A stretch of DNA of 64,000 nucleotides from Escherichia marmotae (GTDB lineage: Bacteria; Pseudomonadota; Gammaproteobacteria; Enterobacterales; Enterobacteriaceae), in NCBI RefSeq assembly GCF_002900365.1, contig NZ_CP025979.1:2108001-2172000 (forward strand), given 5' to 3'. The notes under the pieces are model-generated. The model made no database searches. It was not told the origin of the DNA and saw only the letters and a program-made list of their open reading frames with translations. Shown piece by piece: positions 29,080 to 39,356 of this stretch. Position 1 is the first letter of the stretch; every line of letters starts with the position of its first letter. The translations under genes and the position numbers were made by a program.

Positions 29080-30012
29080 ATGAACTCAATTTTTACCGAA
29101 GAAAATCTGCTGGCGTTTACCACCGCTGCACGTTTTGGCAGCTTCAGTAAAGCCGCAGAAGAGTTGGGTTTAACGACTTCCGCCATTAGCTACACCATCA
29201 AGCGAATGGAAACGGGGTTAGATGTGGTGCTGTTTACCCGCAACACCCGCAGCATTGAGCTAACGGAATCCGGGCGCTATTTTTTCCGCAAGGCCACCGA
29301 CCTGCTGAATGATTTTCACGCTATTAAACGCAGTATCGATACTATTTCGCAAGGCATAGAAGCGCGGGTACGCATTTGTATTAATCAGCTACTTTATACA
29401 CCCAAACACACCGCACGCTTATTGCAGGTACTGAAAAAGCAATTTCCCACCTGCCAGATTACCGTCACCACCGAAGTGTATAACGGTGTCTGGGACGCGA
29501 TTATCAATAACCAGGCGAATATCGCCATTGGCGCGCCCGATACGCTACTGGACGGTGGCGGTATTGATTACACCGAGATTGGTGCGATTCGCTGGGCCTT
29601 TGCCATCGCCCCGGCTCATCCGTTAGCCTTCATGCCGGAGCCAATCGCTGAAAGTCAGTTACGTCTCTATCCCAATATCATGGTGGAAGACACCGCACAT
29701 ACGATTAATAAAAAAGTGGGCTGGTTGCTACACGGTCAGGAATCGATTCTGGTGCCAGATTTCAACACCAAATGTCAGTGCCAGATTCTGGGCGAAGGGA
29801 TTGGTTTTTTGCCGGATTACATGGTTCGCGAAGCGATGGCGCAATCACTGCTGGTTACCCGCCAAATTCATAACCCGCGCCAGGATTCGCGCATGTTACT
29901 GGCAACCCAGCACTCCGCAACGGGTCAGGTGACGCAGTGGATTAAAAAACAATTTGCGCCAAATGGCATATTAACAAGGATCTATCAGGATTTACTGCAT
30001 CGGGAGAATTAA
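29080..30012 (+). CDS. yahB: YahB, LysR-type transcriptional regulator
   Basis: A 310-residue LysR-family protein: winged helix-turn-helix at about 8-66 (FTTAARFGSFSKAAEELGLT...SAISYTIKRME) and a periplasmic-binding-like effector domain from about 90 to 295. Its target is unknown; in this position it could control yahC, yahDEFG or yahA. It lies 91 bp after yahC, with yahA convergent 41 bp downstream. Confidence 0.93.
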   Translation: MNSIFTEENLLAFTTAARFGSFSKAAEELGLTTSAISYTIKRMETGLDVVLFTRNTRSIELTESGRYFFRKATDLLNDFHAIKRSIDTISQGIEARVRICINQLLYTPKHTARLLQVLKKQFPTCQITVTTEVYNGVWDAIINNQANIAIGAPDTLLDGGGIDYTEIGAIRWAFAIAPAHPLAFMPEPIAESQLRLYPNIMVEDTAHTINKKVGWLLHGQESILVPDFNTKCQCQILGEGIGFLPDYMVREAMAQSLLVTRQIHNPRQDSRMLLATQHSATGQVTQWIKKQFAPNGILTRIYQDLLHREN

Positions 30013-30053
30013 TACCCGGCACTCTCCCGATGCACTCTGAACTGCGGCTTATA

Positions 30054-31142
30054 TCAACCACCCGCTTTCATTACCCATTCAGAGATAAATTTATCACCCG
30101 GTACTGGCGGGGAGAACAAATAGCCCTGCAAAAAGTGAACGCCTTTGCCGATCATTAAATCCGCCTGCTCCTGAGTTTCACCCCCTTCCGCCACAATATT
30201 AAGACCAGGCTTACGTGCCAGTTCGACAATATTATCCACAATATGGCCGGAGATTTCGTCCACACTGGCCATTTGCACAAACGACTTATCGATCTTAATA
30301 AAATCGACCGGGAACGCCTGCAAGTAACGATAGGTCGCATAACCAGTACCAAAATCGTCCAGAGCAAATGTGATGTTATGGCGATGCAGGCTGTCAAAAA
30401 TCGCTCTGGCTTCTGGCGTTACCGGAATTGGGTTACGTTCCGTCAACTCGAGAACCAGTTTGATTTTATCGTTGCCTAATTTCTTAACCAGGTTCAGACA
30501 CTCCTTTTCAAACCCGGATGCCAGGAAACAACCCGCGGACACGTTAATACCAATATGGAAATTATCCGGCAGCAAATGTTTTACTGGTGCCAGAATATCC
30601 GCGGTTTGTTTCATCAACTGACGGGTGATTATCACAATCAAGCCGGATGATTCCGCCAGAGGAATAAACTGATCCGGAGGAATAATTCCCGTTTGCGGAT
30701 GCTCCCAGCGAACCAGCACTTCACAGCCAGTCAGTACCCCTGTCTGTGCGCAGAAAACAGGTTGGATCCACGGTTTGAATTCATGGTTTTCCAGCGCCAG
30801 ACTGATTGCCTCAGGTGTGACAATATGGTGACAACGGTTGTCAGGAATATAAAAATTATTTTTATTTCCTGCCCCCGTCGTAACCTGTGGATGATATTGG
30901 AAAAAGATATCTCGCCAGAAGGTAATATCGCTCTGGATGCCTAATTTCTCATACAGTTGCTTCTTTTGATGTGAAATTGTCTTTGCACTACGATTTCTGT
31001 ACTGTGAGATTTCTGTAACCGACATCCCCTCCATTAGCAGCTTCAGTAAAAGCCGTTCTTTTTCGGACACAATACCAGGCAACGTCAAATTAACCGTTGC
31101 CCCGAACTCTTCCAAAAAAACACTCAAATCATGCGAAGCCAT
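30054..31142 (-). CDS. pdeL: YahA (PdeL), c-di-GMP phosphodiesterase with LuxR-type HTH
   Basis: About 362 residues: an N-terminal FixJ/LuxR-like helix-turn-helix (LPGIVSEKERLLLKLLMEGM...SAKTISHQKKQLYEKLG) and a C-terminal EAL domain. Motifs present are CEVLVRWEHPQTG (EAL region), NVSAGCF, ELTER and ALDDFGTGYA. It hydrolyses c-di-GMP and acts as a transcription factor on its own gene. The ATG at 31142 is preferred over the upstream GTG at 31151 because AAGG lies nearby. One odd point: the normally conserved EGVET loop reads EGGET here (codon 30180-30182), a Val-to-Gly change relative to K-12. Confidence 0.93.
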   Translation of the reverse strand: MASHDLSVFLEEFGATVNLTLPGIVSEKERLLLKLLMEGMSVTEISQYRNRSAKTISHQKKQLYEKLGIQSDITFWRDIFFQYHPQVTTGAGNKNNFYIPDNRCHHIVTPEAISLALENHEFKPWIQPVFCAQTGVLTGCEVLVRWEHPQTGIIPPDQFIPLAESSGLIVIITRQLMKQTADILAPVKHLLPDNFHIGINVSAGCFLASGFEKECLNLVKKLGNDKIKLVLELTERNPIPVTPEARAIFDSLHRHNITFALDDFGTGYATYRYLQAFPVDFIKIDKSFVQMASVDEISGHIVDNIVELARKPGLNIVAEGGETQEQADLMIGKGVHFLQGYLFSPPVPGDKFISEWVMKAGG

Positions 31143-31230
31143 TGAACACACCTTGATTAAATCTTGTGCGCCAGCTAAATCTGCTTGTCTTCTCTCGGGC
31201 AGTAAAAGCTGACTGCAAGAAAATGATACA

Positions 31231-31260
31231 GAGAGCCGAATTATCTCCCATTCGGCTCTC
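31231..31260. terminator. Strong hairpin between the second autotransporter gene and yahA
   Basis: GAGAGCCGAAT (31231-31241) and ATTCGGCTCTC (31250-31260) form a perfect 11-bp stem. It lies 24 bp beyond the autotransporter stop, on its transcript. The U run lies on the plus-strand side (CTCTCCTTTT); on the minus strand only a weak U-containing tract follows. Likely the end of the autotransporter transcript. Confidence 0.7.
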
Positions 31261-31283
31261 TCTCCTTTTACTCATTATTCAGT

Positions 31284-34200
31284 TCAGAATTGCCACTTAA
31301 CACCAACCATTGCAGAGGTGTCATTATATCCCTTATCGGCAACTTGAACGCCCACATTTCCCCAGACATTCAGATGGGCATTTAGCTGTCCTTCCACCCC
31401 GGTTTTTATCTCGGCAATGTTCCGGGCTCCATCCTGAGTGACTGACACGCCATCCATACGAGTACTGAAATCCTTACTGTTATGCAGCCAGTTCACTTCG
31501 ACAAACGGCTGGAACTCGCGGGATTTACCATCATCCATTTTATGGTGGCTCTTCAGCCAGGTTTTTACGCCAAGTCGGGTCTGAATGTTGCCGTCACCAC
31601 TGCTATGAACGAAAGTACCGTTGCTTTCGCGGTGCTTATCGGCTTTTACTCCCATCCAGGTTACCTGAGCTTGCGGCTGAACATACCATTCATTACGCGT
31701 TCCCTGGCTGCCATTAAATTCAGCTAATTTGTGCTTGTATCCAGCCTCCAGTGAAGCGGTAAACCCTTTTGATTTATAAGATTCGCTCTGTAAATCATCA
31801 CCTTTCACTGTGTTATCAAACCAACTGTACTGCGCCCAACTGTCGAGATACGCTCCGTTATGCGATTCGTCATCGGCATACCAGGTGGCATACAGGCCGG
31901 TGCTATATCCGTTCACACTCGCTTTTGAACGATAACCGGTGCGCGAGGAGATCGTTTTGCTGTCGCTGTTGCCATAACCTGCCATGATCCCCACATGCCA
32001 GCGGTCGTTATCGTTTTGGCTCCACTGTGCGATATCGCCTCCCAGTTGCAGAACATAGCGATTGCCCTGGGTTTTCAGTTGGCCGCTGCCATCGCGCCAT
32101 TTATTGTGACCACCTTCATGACGCATCCACATGGTGGTTTGTTTCTGCTCGCCAGTTACCATATCGGTATAGTATGTATTCCCCAGACGTTCATGCAGAC
32201 GCGTGGTGAACATGGTATTCGCTGCTGCAAGGTTCGCAATGTAGCTGCCCGCCTCCGGTCGCAGGTCATTATCCACACTCAGATCCGGACCTGGCGCAGG
32301 CTCTGGAGTCGGAGTCGGAGTCGGAGTCGGAGTCGGAGTCGGAGTCGGAGTCGGAGTCGGATTAGGCTCCGGATTCGGCATCGGCTCTGGCTCCGGTTGC
32401 GGTTCAGCGGAATCACCACCGCTGGTCAGATACCAGTTACCGCTGTTTGCCCCCTGGCCACGTGCGAGAGTGTAGTCATACGCGCCCGCAACGATACGCC
32501 CCGCCTGAACAAACGCCCCCTCAGACTTACCATCTACATGGATAAGTTCGATACCGTTAAGAGTTTTAGCGCCTGTACCACCAGCGTTATTCACCGTAAC
32601 GGAGGTCGTGCCGCTGGTATCGCCCTCAACAACCAGTTTATCAGTCACTGAATCATCGCCATTCAGTACCGTATTCATAACCAGTTGACCGTTATTACCG
32701 TGGTAGTTCCCCTTCACCACTAACGCATTGCCCGCTTGCTGTCCTGACATCCCGGTCATCAGCGTGCCGTTGTTGGTCAAATTACCGCCCAGGGTGTAAT
32801 TCACAGGCACAGCCGCTCTTTTTTCAGCGCTATTATTCAACACCAGAGTACCGTTGTTCTCAACGTTTGCGCTACCCAATCCCTGCGCGTGGCTTACCAG
32901 GACATGAGCGGAGTTAGCAATATTCATGTTCGCCGTCAGACTGCTGTTATCGCCCGCGATATCCAGCGTGCCGCCCTGAATATTCAGCTCCCCACTCCCC
33001 GTTAATGAACCGGTTGCAGTGCCCCCGTTGGCAAGAGTCAGAGTCCCGCCGTTTAAGTTCAACAGCGAATCGGCGCTACCATTGAGCGTACCCACGGTCT
33101 GGCTGTGACCATTCATATCCATTTCAGTTTCTGCCGCCAGACGCAGTTCCTGGGTATTACCCAACACGTTATCGTTATTTAATAAAAGCGTCCCGCTACG
33201 CAGATCGGTAACACCGGTATAGTCGTTGTCTTTGTTAGAAAGCGATACGGTCTGGCCTTTCTGGCTGCTGAATGCCAGGTCACCATTACCGGTAATTTTT
33301 GCGCTGAGATCGGCGGCATTCTCGCTTTTACCGTTGGCACTCAGCACCAGGGCATCGCTGTCGGTAGCCTGCAAATCAAGCTGCGTCAGGCCATAGCCGA
33401 TATACAGGCCGTCATTATTTACCCCACTCGTCAGACGATAGTCATAAGTGCCAACGGCGGCTTTTTTCCCATTTTGCTGAATATCACGTTGGGCGCTGTT
33501 GGAGAGGATTTGCCCATTGTTATCCTACAGTTGCAGGTTGCCCGCATCCCCCAGCACCTCCGCACCTTGCGCATTAACCAACTGAATTGTGCTGTTACCG
33601 TCATCGACTTCAGTGAGCGATAACGCAGAGTCAATATCACGAGAGACGGAGCTTACAACGTTACGATCAGTAACCTGAATAATTCCCTCGCCACGCAGAT
33701 CCAGTGTTTTGCTAACGTTGACGGTTCCTTCTGTCATCTGTGCACCTGCTGCCAGGGCACCAAAATCAACGGTTCCGCCGGAGAATCCCAGAGTGCTAAT
33801 GGAGTGAGCGCCATTACCCACCGTTATCTGGCTTCCCTGACCCGCAGTGATCCCGCCTCTCTGCAGAAACTCAGCATTCTTTTCCAGGTTAAATGTCGTG
33901 TTCTGGAACGCCAGTGCCCCCTGGAACCAGTTTGTATAAGCAAACTCATCGAAGGAGAATTCGTGATTCCCCATATTTATTTCAACAATGCCTTTACCTT
34001 GAAGATCATTATCAAATACCCAATCTTTATTGGCATTGATTTGCAGTTTGCCATCAACATCCAGATCCGCACGGCCGATGTTCTTGTCTTCAGAAATAAC
34101 CGCAACAGCACCAGAAGCGACATCAATATACCCGTTAAATGCATAATTATTGCCGGTCAACGCCACCGTCCCACTGTCGATACTTATTGTACCGTTGCCA

Positions 34201-35297
34201 GAGATTTTATTGGCAAAGGTCATGCTATCGTCAGTCTTCAGATGTAATTTCCCGCGGTTGGTGATATCTGCAGTACCTATATTTTGGGTGATCCCCAAAG
34301 CCCCATTTTTTTCAATCGTTACTTTGCCGCTAAATGCAGAGTTATCACCAGTTAAGTAAGTCGTGCCATTGAGCGCATTGATATAGCCCAGACCTTCGCT
34401 ACCACTGACAATATCCGCGGAAATAGTCGCGTTTTTATCCGTGTGGTTTAAGGTGATTTTCTTCTCAGATGTCTTTGCCCACACAAACTCAATTCTGTCA
34501 GCATCAATAATCCCTGCTGCCTTTGCCTCATTCCCTTCCTGCGCACCTAACGCTAACTCAGAGTTGGTACTTAAACTAATTTTCGGTGCAGAGATTTTAC
34601 CACCTTCTGAAACGGCAAGTGTTGTATCGGAATTTTGATCATAATAGCCCAGGCTAATTTGCTCACTGGCATTAACTTCACCGCCGTTATTAACTGACAG
34701 GTACTGATTACCACCGTAACTGCCGTAAACGCCCATAAAGAAGGTTTTGGAATTTACCTGGCTACCTTCACCACTGACATTTCCCTGCAAATAGGTCAGA
34801 CGGCTGGTGCCCTTAACATGAACTTTGCCGCCGTTGGAGACGTTAAAATAGCCTCTATCGTGGGTAATATTAGAGTAAGACTCATATAAATCATCAGCAT
34901 ATAACTCACTGCCGGCATTGGCGACGTTCAGAAATCCCGTCCCTTTTAACAAAAAGTTAAGCGAGCCATTGATATGCACTTTCCCTCCGGTGATATCCAG
35001 TCCACCACCAGAAGCGAGAGTCAGACGTGGACGAGAAGAGTCTGTCGCATTGATTACCAGATTAGCATTGTCGGTTACTGTAATACGGTAATTTATGCTC
35101 TGGTTCTCTTTGCCAAAATCAACAGTCTCATCCTTATTCACGATGACATCATCGGAGAACGCCAGAGATGAATATAAACTTATCGCGCTAATTAAAACGG
35201 CCTTTGCCTTCTTTCCTTTTATTCTACTTCCCAGTTCAGAACAAACGCTCCAACAGTTACGAGACCTGTTCCACTTTAGCCGATATATTTTATTCAT
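31284..35297 (-). pseudogene. Large EhaA/AIDA-type autotransporter gene split by an in-frame amber codon
   Basis: From ATG 35297 (GGAGAG upstream) the frame encodes an extended signal peptide (MNKIYRLKWNRSRNCWSVCS... to SLAFS, the ESPR type) and a beta-helix passenger. It ends at TAG 33525-33527 after GDAGNLQL, then continues in the same frame with DNNGQILSNSAQRDIQ through more passenger, a Pro-Thr linker and a complete C-terminal beta-barrel ending MVGVKWQF. One base change (probably CAG or GTG to TAG) therefore splits a protein of about 1337 residues. The upstream fragment lacks the barrel and cannot reach the surface. It occupies the position of betABIT in K-12. Resembles EhaA; exact identity not proven. 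An amber-suppressing tRNA would restore it. Confidence 0.88.
32305..32358 (-). repeat. Nine-copy hexanucleotide tandem repeat encoding the Pro-Thr linker
   Basis: GGAGTC on the plus strand is repeated nine times without error (GACTCC on the coding strand), giving an alternating Thr-Pro run between passenger and barrel. Because the unit is 6 bp, copy-number change alters linker length by two residues without shifting the frame. A typical variable-number tandem repeat. Confidence 0.9.
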
Positions 35298-36017
35298 GAG
35301 ACTCTCCAGCAATGCATCCAAACAAAACCAGTCTCTCACACATCGATGGGAATTAAATGCCGCCCCCAGATTCATGAGAGATATAAAAATTCAAAAAGAC
35401 TGCATAATATCGAAAACTGTATAATTCAGGCATACAGTTCAGAGGGTAATATAGGGCTAACTCTCCACTGGATACGTCTTCCAAATTAACAACTGCAACA
35501 TCATCCTTACATTAACTTCCAGTTTTGAACACAGGCGCATTATATGTATCTGTGAATCCAGATCAACTCAAAATATAGCCTACAGCAAAGTCCATAGACC
35601 CTGTATTAATATAAGAAAAATCGCTAATACTAATTGAGTATACAAATATAAGACTTGTCTTATTAAAAATAATATATTGCTTTAAGACTGAATCCTTTCA
35701 GCTTAAATATAAGACCTTACTAATAAAAGAAAAAATTTCAGCGGGAATTGACTGCAATTACGAGGAAAACATATAGATACAGTAAAAATATAAGCGTGAA
35801 TTTTTACACTAAATCTTTACAGCGTAAAACTATAATGACACAAACAATCGACGATCGGTTTATTTTTATCCACCATGCAAAACACAAATGAACAGGTATT
35901 TTAACTGCCTGTTTTTTCATCATTCTGGTGTATACGCGCCCGGATAAGGCGGTTACCCCACTCAATATGACAGTGCCATTCTGGATGGCATTACCAGAAT
36001 GGCTATCAATATTTCTC
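35298..36017. other. AT-rich intergenic region between the autotransporter gene and ykgG, with a hairpin
   Basis: About 720 bp without a supported gene. The left part, strongly AT-rich (35400-35780), should carry the autotransporter promoter. At 35975-36003 a perfect 10-bp stem (GCCATTCTGG with CCAGAATGGC) lies just after the ykgG stop and may form the 3' end of the ykgEFG mRNA, although no U run follows. A REP-like CGCCCGGATAAGGCGG lies at about 35938. betABIT of K-12 is absent. Confidence 0.6.
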
Positions 36018-36713
36018 TCAGCAATCCTCAATAATCAGGTATACCGCTTTCACCGGGCCATGAACTCCAACGACTTTGATAAGCTCAATGTCCGCTGTTG
36101 AACTGGGGCCACTGATGATGTTAATGCAGGATGGCATACGTTCACCGGCCTGCGCTTTCTGATGCAATTTTTCTGCAAGTTGTGCCACTCGCGGCAAGAT
36201 GGTGCTTTTACGCAGAATAAAAATAGAGGACTCCGGTAGCAGGCTCAACGAACGCCCGCGCTCGGCAGCGGAAAAAAGTACCACGCCTCCCGACTCTGTT
36301 AAGCCATATTCAGCATACACAACGCCAACTTTCGCCTGCTCCGCCTGAGAGATATTCTCTACACCTTTCGCCGGGTCCCAAACAATGGCATTACATTCCT
36401 GCTGTAAACGTTCGCTGATCCCCAGTTCCTCCAGTCGCGAGTCACCGCTAATCACAACAGACTGATCTCCCAACTCTTTACACAGGCGTAATGCGGCTTC
36501 TGCAGCCTGCGCCTCGCTGGTCAGTTCACAACGCGTCAACATGACATCGCTGGCAAACTGGATGAACGCATCACAGCGCTGCTGCTGATTAAGTTCAGTA
36601 AGCCGCTCGTTAGCATAGTTGTTAAGCGGCACATCTTCTGCTTGCGGTTCGAGTCGCAACGGGCGCCCCAGAGCCTGAGCAATGTTGTTCAAAAATTCGC
36701 TACGATTATCCAT
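36018..36713 (-). CDS. ykgG: YkgG, LutC-like subunit of lactate utilisation
   Basis: A 231-residue LUD-domain protein. I chose the ATG at 36713 (MDNRSEFLNNIAQALGRPLR), matching K-12, over a longer frame that overlaps ykgF. Motifs include AEYGLTESGGVV and the C-terminal GPSSTADIELIKVVGVHGP typical of LutC. With YkgE and YkgF it forms a LutABC-type L-lactate oxidation complex in the cytoplasm. It overlaps ykgF by 8 bp and is last in the operon. Confidence 0.93.
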   Translation of the reverse strand: MDNRSEFLNNIAQALGRPLRLEPQAEDVPLNNYANERLTELNQQQRCDAFIQFASDVMLTRCELTSEAQAAEAALRLCKELGDQSVVISGDSRLEELGISERLQQECNAIVWDPAKGVENISQAEQAKVGVVYAEYGLTESGGVVLFSAAERGRSLSLLPESSIFILRKSTILPRVAQLAEKLHQKAQAGERMPSCINIISGPSSTADIELIKVVGVHGPVKAVYLIIEDC

Positions 36714-38133
36714 TCTTTTTCTCCTGCGCCTGATGTTTCTTAAACCAGCTACGGAAACTCTCGCCGTCAGCTTCAGGAAGATCGCGTGCTTCCATCCAGT
36801 CACTAATCGCGCCAATCCTGAGCGGTGTTTTGCCGCCATTGATAAACCAGCTCGCCGCATGAGCGCCTGCCATCATTCCGACTTTCCACAATCCCGGATG
36901 ACTATTGGCATAAGCGAACATTTTTATCGCTCGTTGCTCTGCTTTTGCTGTGATCCCTTTTTCAGCCATCACCCGACGATGACGCAAAATCAGTTTCGAC
37001 AGAGGAATACGTACCGGACAAACGCTGTCACAGGCTGTACATAAAGAACAGGCGTAGGGGAGATCTTTAAAATCTTTATAGCCGCCAAGCAGTGGCGAAA
37101 TCACTGCGCCGATTGGCCCTGGGTAAATAGAACCATATCCGTGGCCACCAATATGGCGATATGCCGGACAAGTATTCATACAGGCCCCGCAGCGAATACA
37201 ACGCAGCACATCCCGAAATTCAGAGGCCAGCACCTCAGAGCGCCCGTTGTCGACAATAACCAGATGAAACTCTTCAGGGCCATCAACGTGTCCGGCTTCG
37301 CGCGGCCCTGTCAGCCAGGTGTTGTATCCCGTCAAACGCGCGCCAACAGCACTGCGCGCCAGCATGGTAATCAATACATCAACCTCGGCAAAAGTGGGGG
37401 CAATACGCTCCATCCCCATTACCGCAATGTGCGTTTTAGGTAACGTGGTACACATCCGCGCATTGCCTTCATTGGTCACCAGGCATACCGAACCCGTCTC
37501 TGCCACCGCGAAATTACAGCCGGTAATACCGATTTCAGCACTGAGGAAATCTTCGCGGATTTTTTGCCGGATGAATAAGGTCATTGCTTCAGGCGTTTCC
37601 GGGCCGTCATAGCCCAGGCATTCATGTAGCACCCGGCGGATCTGGTGGCGATCTTTATGGATAGCCGGAACCACTACATGAGATGGCGGATCTTGATCCA
37701 ACTGGAGAATATATTCACCCAAATCAGTTTCAATCACCTGAATGCCCGCATCCTGCAACACATGGTTGACACCAATCTCTTCGGTCACCATTGATTTGGA
37801 CTTCACCACCTTCCGCGCGTTTTTACGTTGGGCAACCTGTAAAATATAGCGGGTAGCGTCTTCTTTGGTTTTTGCGAAATAGACGTGGCCGCCGTTTTGC
37901 GTCACTTTTTCTGAGAGCTGGTACAGATAAGCGTCAAGATTACTCAGAACATGATCACGAATCTGGGCGGCACGATCACGCCACTCCTCCCAGTGCCCTA
38001 ATTCATCAACCATTTTTTGCCGATTTGCACCAATACGCTGCTGCGCGTTTGCCACCGCTTTGCGCATGATCGGATCTTCAATTTGCTGACGGATGCGTGT
38101 TTTAAATTCTGTATTACTGGTTTTGATCGACAT
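36706..38133 (-). CDS. ykgF: YkgF, LutB-like iron-sulfur protein
   Basis: A 475-residue protein with an N-terminal LUD domain and a C-terminal ferredoxin domain. Two 4Fe-4S cysteine clusters are visible: CIRCGACMNTCP (about residues 310-321) and CSLCTACDSVCP (about 360-371). LutB carries electrons in the lactate oxidase complex. It lies 10 bp after ykgE and overlaps ykgG by 8 bp, so the three genes are one operon. Complete and free of anomalies. Confidence 0.94.
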   Translation of the reverse strand: MSIKTSNTEFKTRIRQQIEDPIMRKAVANAQQRIGANRQKMVDELGHWEEWRDRAAQIRDHVLSNLDAYLYQLSEKVTQNGGHVYFAKTKEDATRYILQVAQRKNARKVVKSKSMVTEEIGVNHVLQDAGIQVIETDLGEYILQLDQDPPSHVVVPAIHKDRHQIRRVLHECLGYDGPETPEAMTLFIRQKIREDFLSAEIGITGCNFAVAETGSVCLVTNEGNARMCTTLPKTHIAVMGMERIAPTFAEVDVLITMLARSAVGARLTGYNTWLTGPREAGHVDGPEEFHLVIVDNGRSEVLASEFRDVLRCIRCGACMNTCPAYRHIGGHGYGSIYPGPIGAVISPLLGGYKDFKDLPYACSLCTACDSVCPVRIPLSKLILRHRRVMAEKGITAKAEQRAIKMFAYANSHPGLWKVGMMAGAHAASWFINGGKTPLRIGAISDWMEARDLPEADGESFRSWFKKHQAQEKKNG

Positions 38134-38143
38134 CTTTATATCC

Positions 38144-38863
38144 TCAGCGACTCATCAGCACTTCAGCAATATGCATCACTTTGACTTTCTGCCCTTCCCG
38201 TTGTAACCGCCCACTAATGTTCAGCAGGCAACTCACGTCAGCACCAATGAGATACTCAGGACGAACCTCCATCAGATGTGAAACCTTTTCTTTCACCATC
38301 TCGCCGGATATTTCGGCCATTTTGACCGAGAATGTGCCGCCAAATCCGCAGCAGGTGTCCTGTTCGGCAAAGGGCAACAACTCCAGCCCGCGCACATTTT
38401 TCAGGAGCGTAAGTGGCTCATCCTTCACCCCCAACTTACGGGCCAGACTGCAAGACGGGTGATACACTGCCCTCCCTTGCAAGCTGGCTCCTACATCAAC
38501 TACCCCTAATTTATTAACAATAAAAGAGGTGAGATCCTGCATACGCGCAGCGACCTTTTCGGCACGTAATGCCCATTCAGGCTCCTCAGCCAGATAGGTC
38601 GGGTAACTTTTTACGGCATAGGTGCAGGAACCGGCAGGAGAAATAATGGGATCGTCGTTTTCCTCCAGTGCGGCGATCAGATTTTTCATCCCTGGAATCG
38701 CTTCTTTGATATAACCACTATTGATCGCTGGCTGACCGCAGCATCCCTGTTTCTCCGGGAAATTGACGTGACAGCCGAGTTTTTCCAGTAGCAACACGGA
38801 GTCTCGTGCCATCCTTGATTTCAGTGCATCACCAATACAGGTAACAAAGAAATTTACATTCAC
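38144..38863 (-). CDS. ykgE: YkgE, LutA-like cysteine-rich protein
   Basis: A 239-residue protein with two cysteine-rich (CCG) domains: QGCCGQPAIN near residue 40 and DTCCGFGG near 190, as in LutA, GlcF and heterodisulfide reductase subunits. The start is GTG at 38863, eight bases after GGAG, giving MNVNFFVTCIGDAL; K-12 uses ATG at this point as I recall. It is the first gene of ykgEFG. A divergent lactate permease gene supports a role in lactate oxidation. Confidence 0.93.
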   Translation of the reverse strand: MNVNFFVTCIGDALKSRMARDSVLLLEKLGCHVNFPEKQGCCGQPAINSGYIKEAIPGMKNLIAALEENDDPIISPAGSCTYAVKSYPTYLAEEPEWALRAEKVAARMQDLTSFIVNKLGVVDVGASLQGRAVYHPSCSLARKLGVKDEPLTLLKNVRGLELLPFAEQDTCCGFGGTFSVKMAEISGEMVKEKVSHLMEVRPEYLIGADVSCLLNISGRLQREGQKVKVMHIAEVLMSR

Positions 38864-39356
38864 AACCAATACTCCATTACTTCATTTCTGTTTATGCCCG
38901 ATGGCAACCACCCCTTATGGGTTATCAATCATCAACAAAAATAGGGGCTCTTTTTTAATCAGGTAGCAAAATACAATTTCAAACTCATTTGTATGACAAA
39001 ACAGATAATCCGTCATTCAATTCCGGGATGCAATAACTAATTTTATTTCTTTCGGCATCGCTCACATTTTTATAATGACACACACTATCAACACGGGATC
39101 ATGAATTTGATTTAAGAAGGCCATAAAGTTCATAGCCATGAACTCCCATACCTATTTTGAGCTACTCATTTTGGAGCTGTGAAAATATACATTCATTGTT
39201 TTATACGTCGAGTAATCAACAATAAACATACAATCATCAACAGCCATAATTTTATTTTACTGAAGCGATTCAGTTTGCATTTTTTATTTTTACAATGAGA
39301 TAGCCTTCTTCGGAAAAATATATAAACAAGGTCAAGCAATATAGTTGGAAATAGAA
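38864..39356. promoter_or_regulatory. Divergent promoter region between ykgE and the lactate permease gene
   Basis: About 490 bp without an ORF. It contains a 12-bp direct repeat, CAATCATCAACA, at 38926-38937 and 39231-39242, close to the two gene starts, and an inverted repeat GTTCAT/ATGAAC at 39128-39143 in the middle. These could be sites for a shared regulator; no regulator gene is adjacent except rclR beyond the permease. Function of the sites is inferred only. Confidence 0.5.

Noticed and set aside
31995..32651. 218-codon plus-strand ORF with an RSRSRS run
   Set aside because: It is antisense to the autotransporter gene; the run is the complement of the Pro-Thr repeat.
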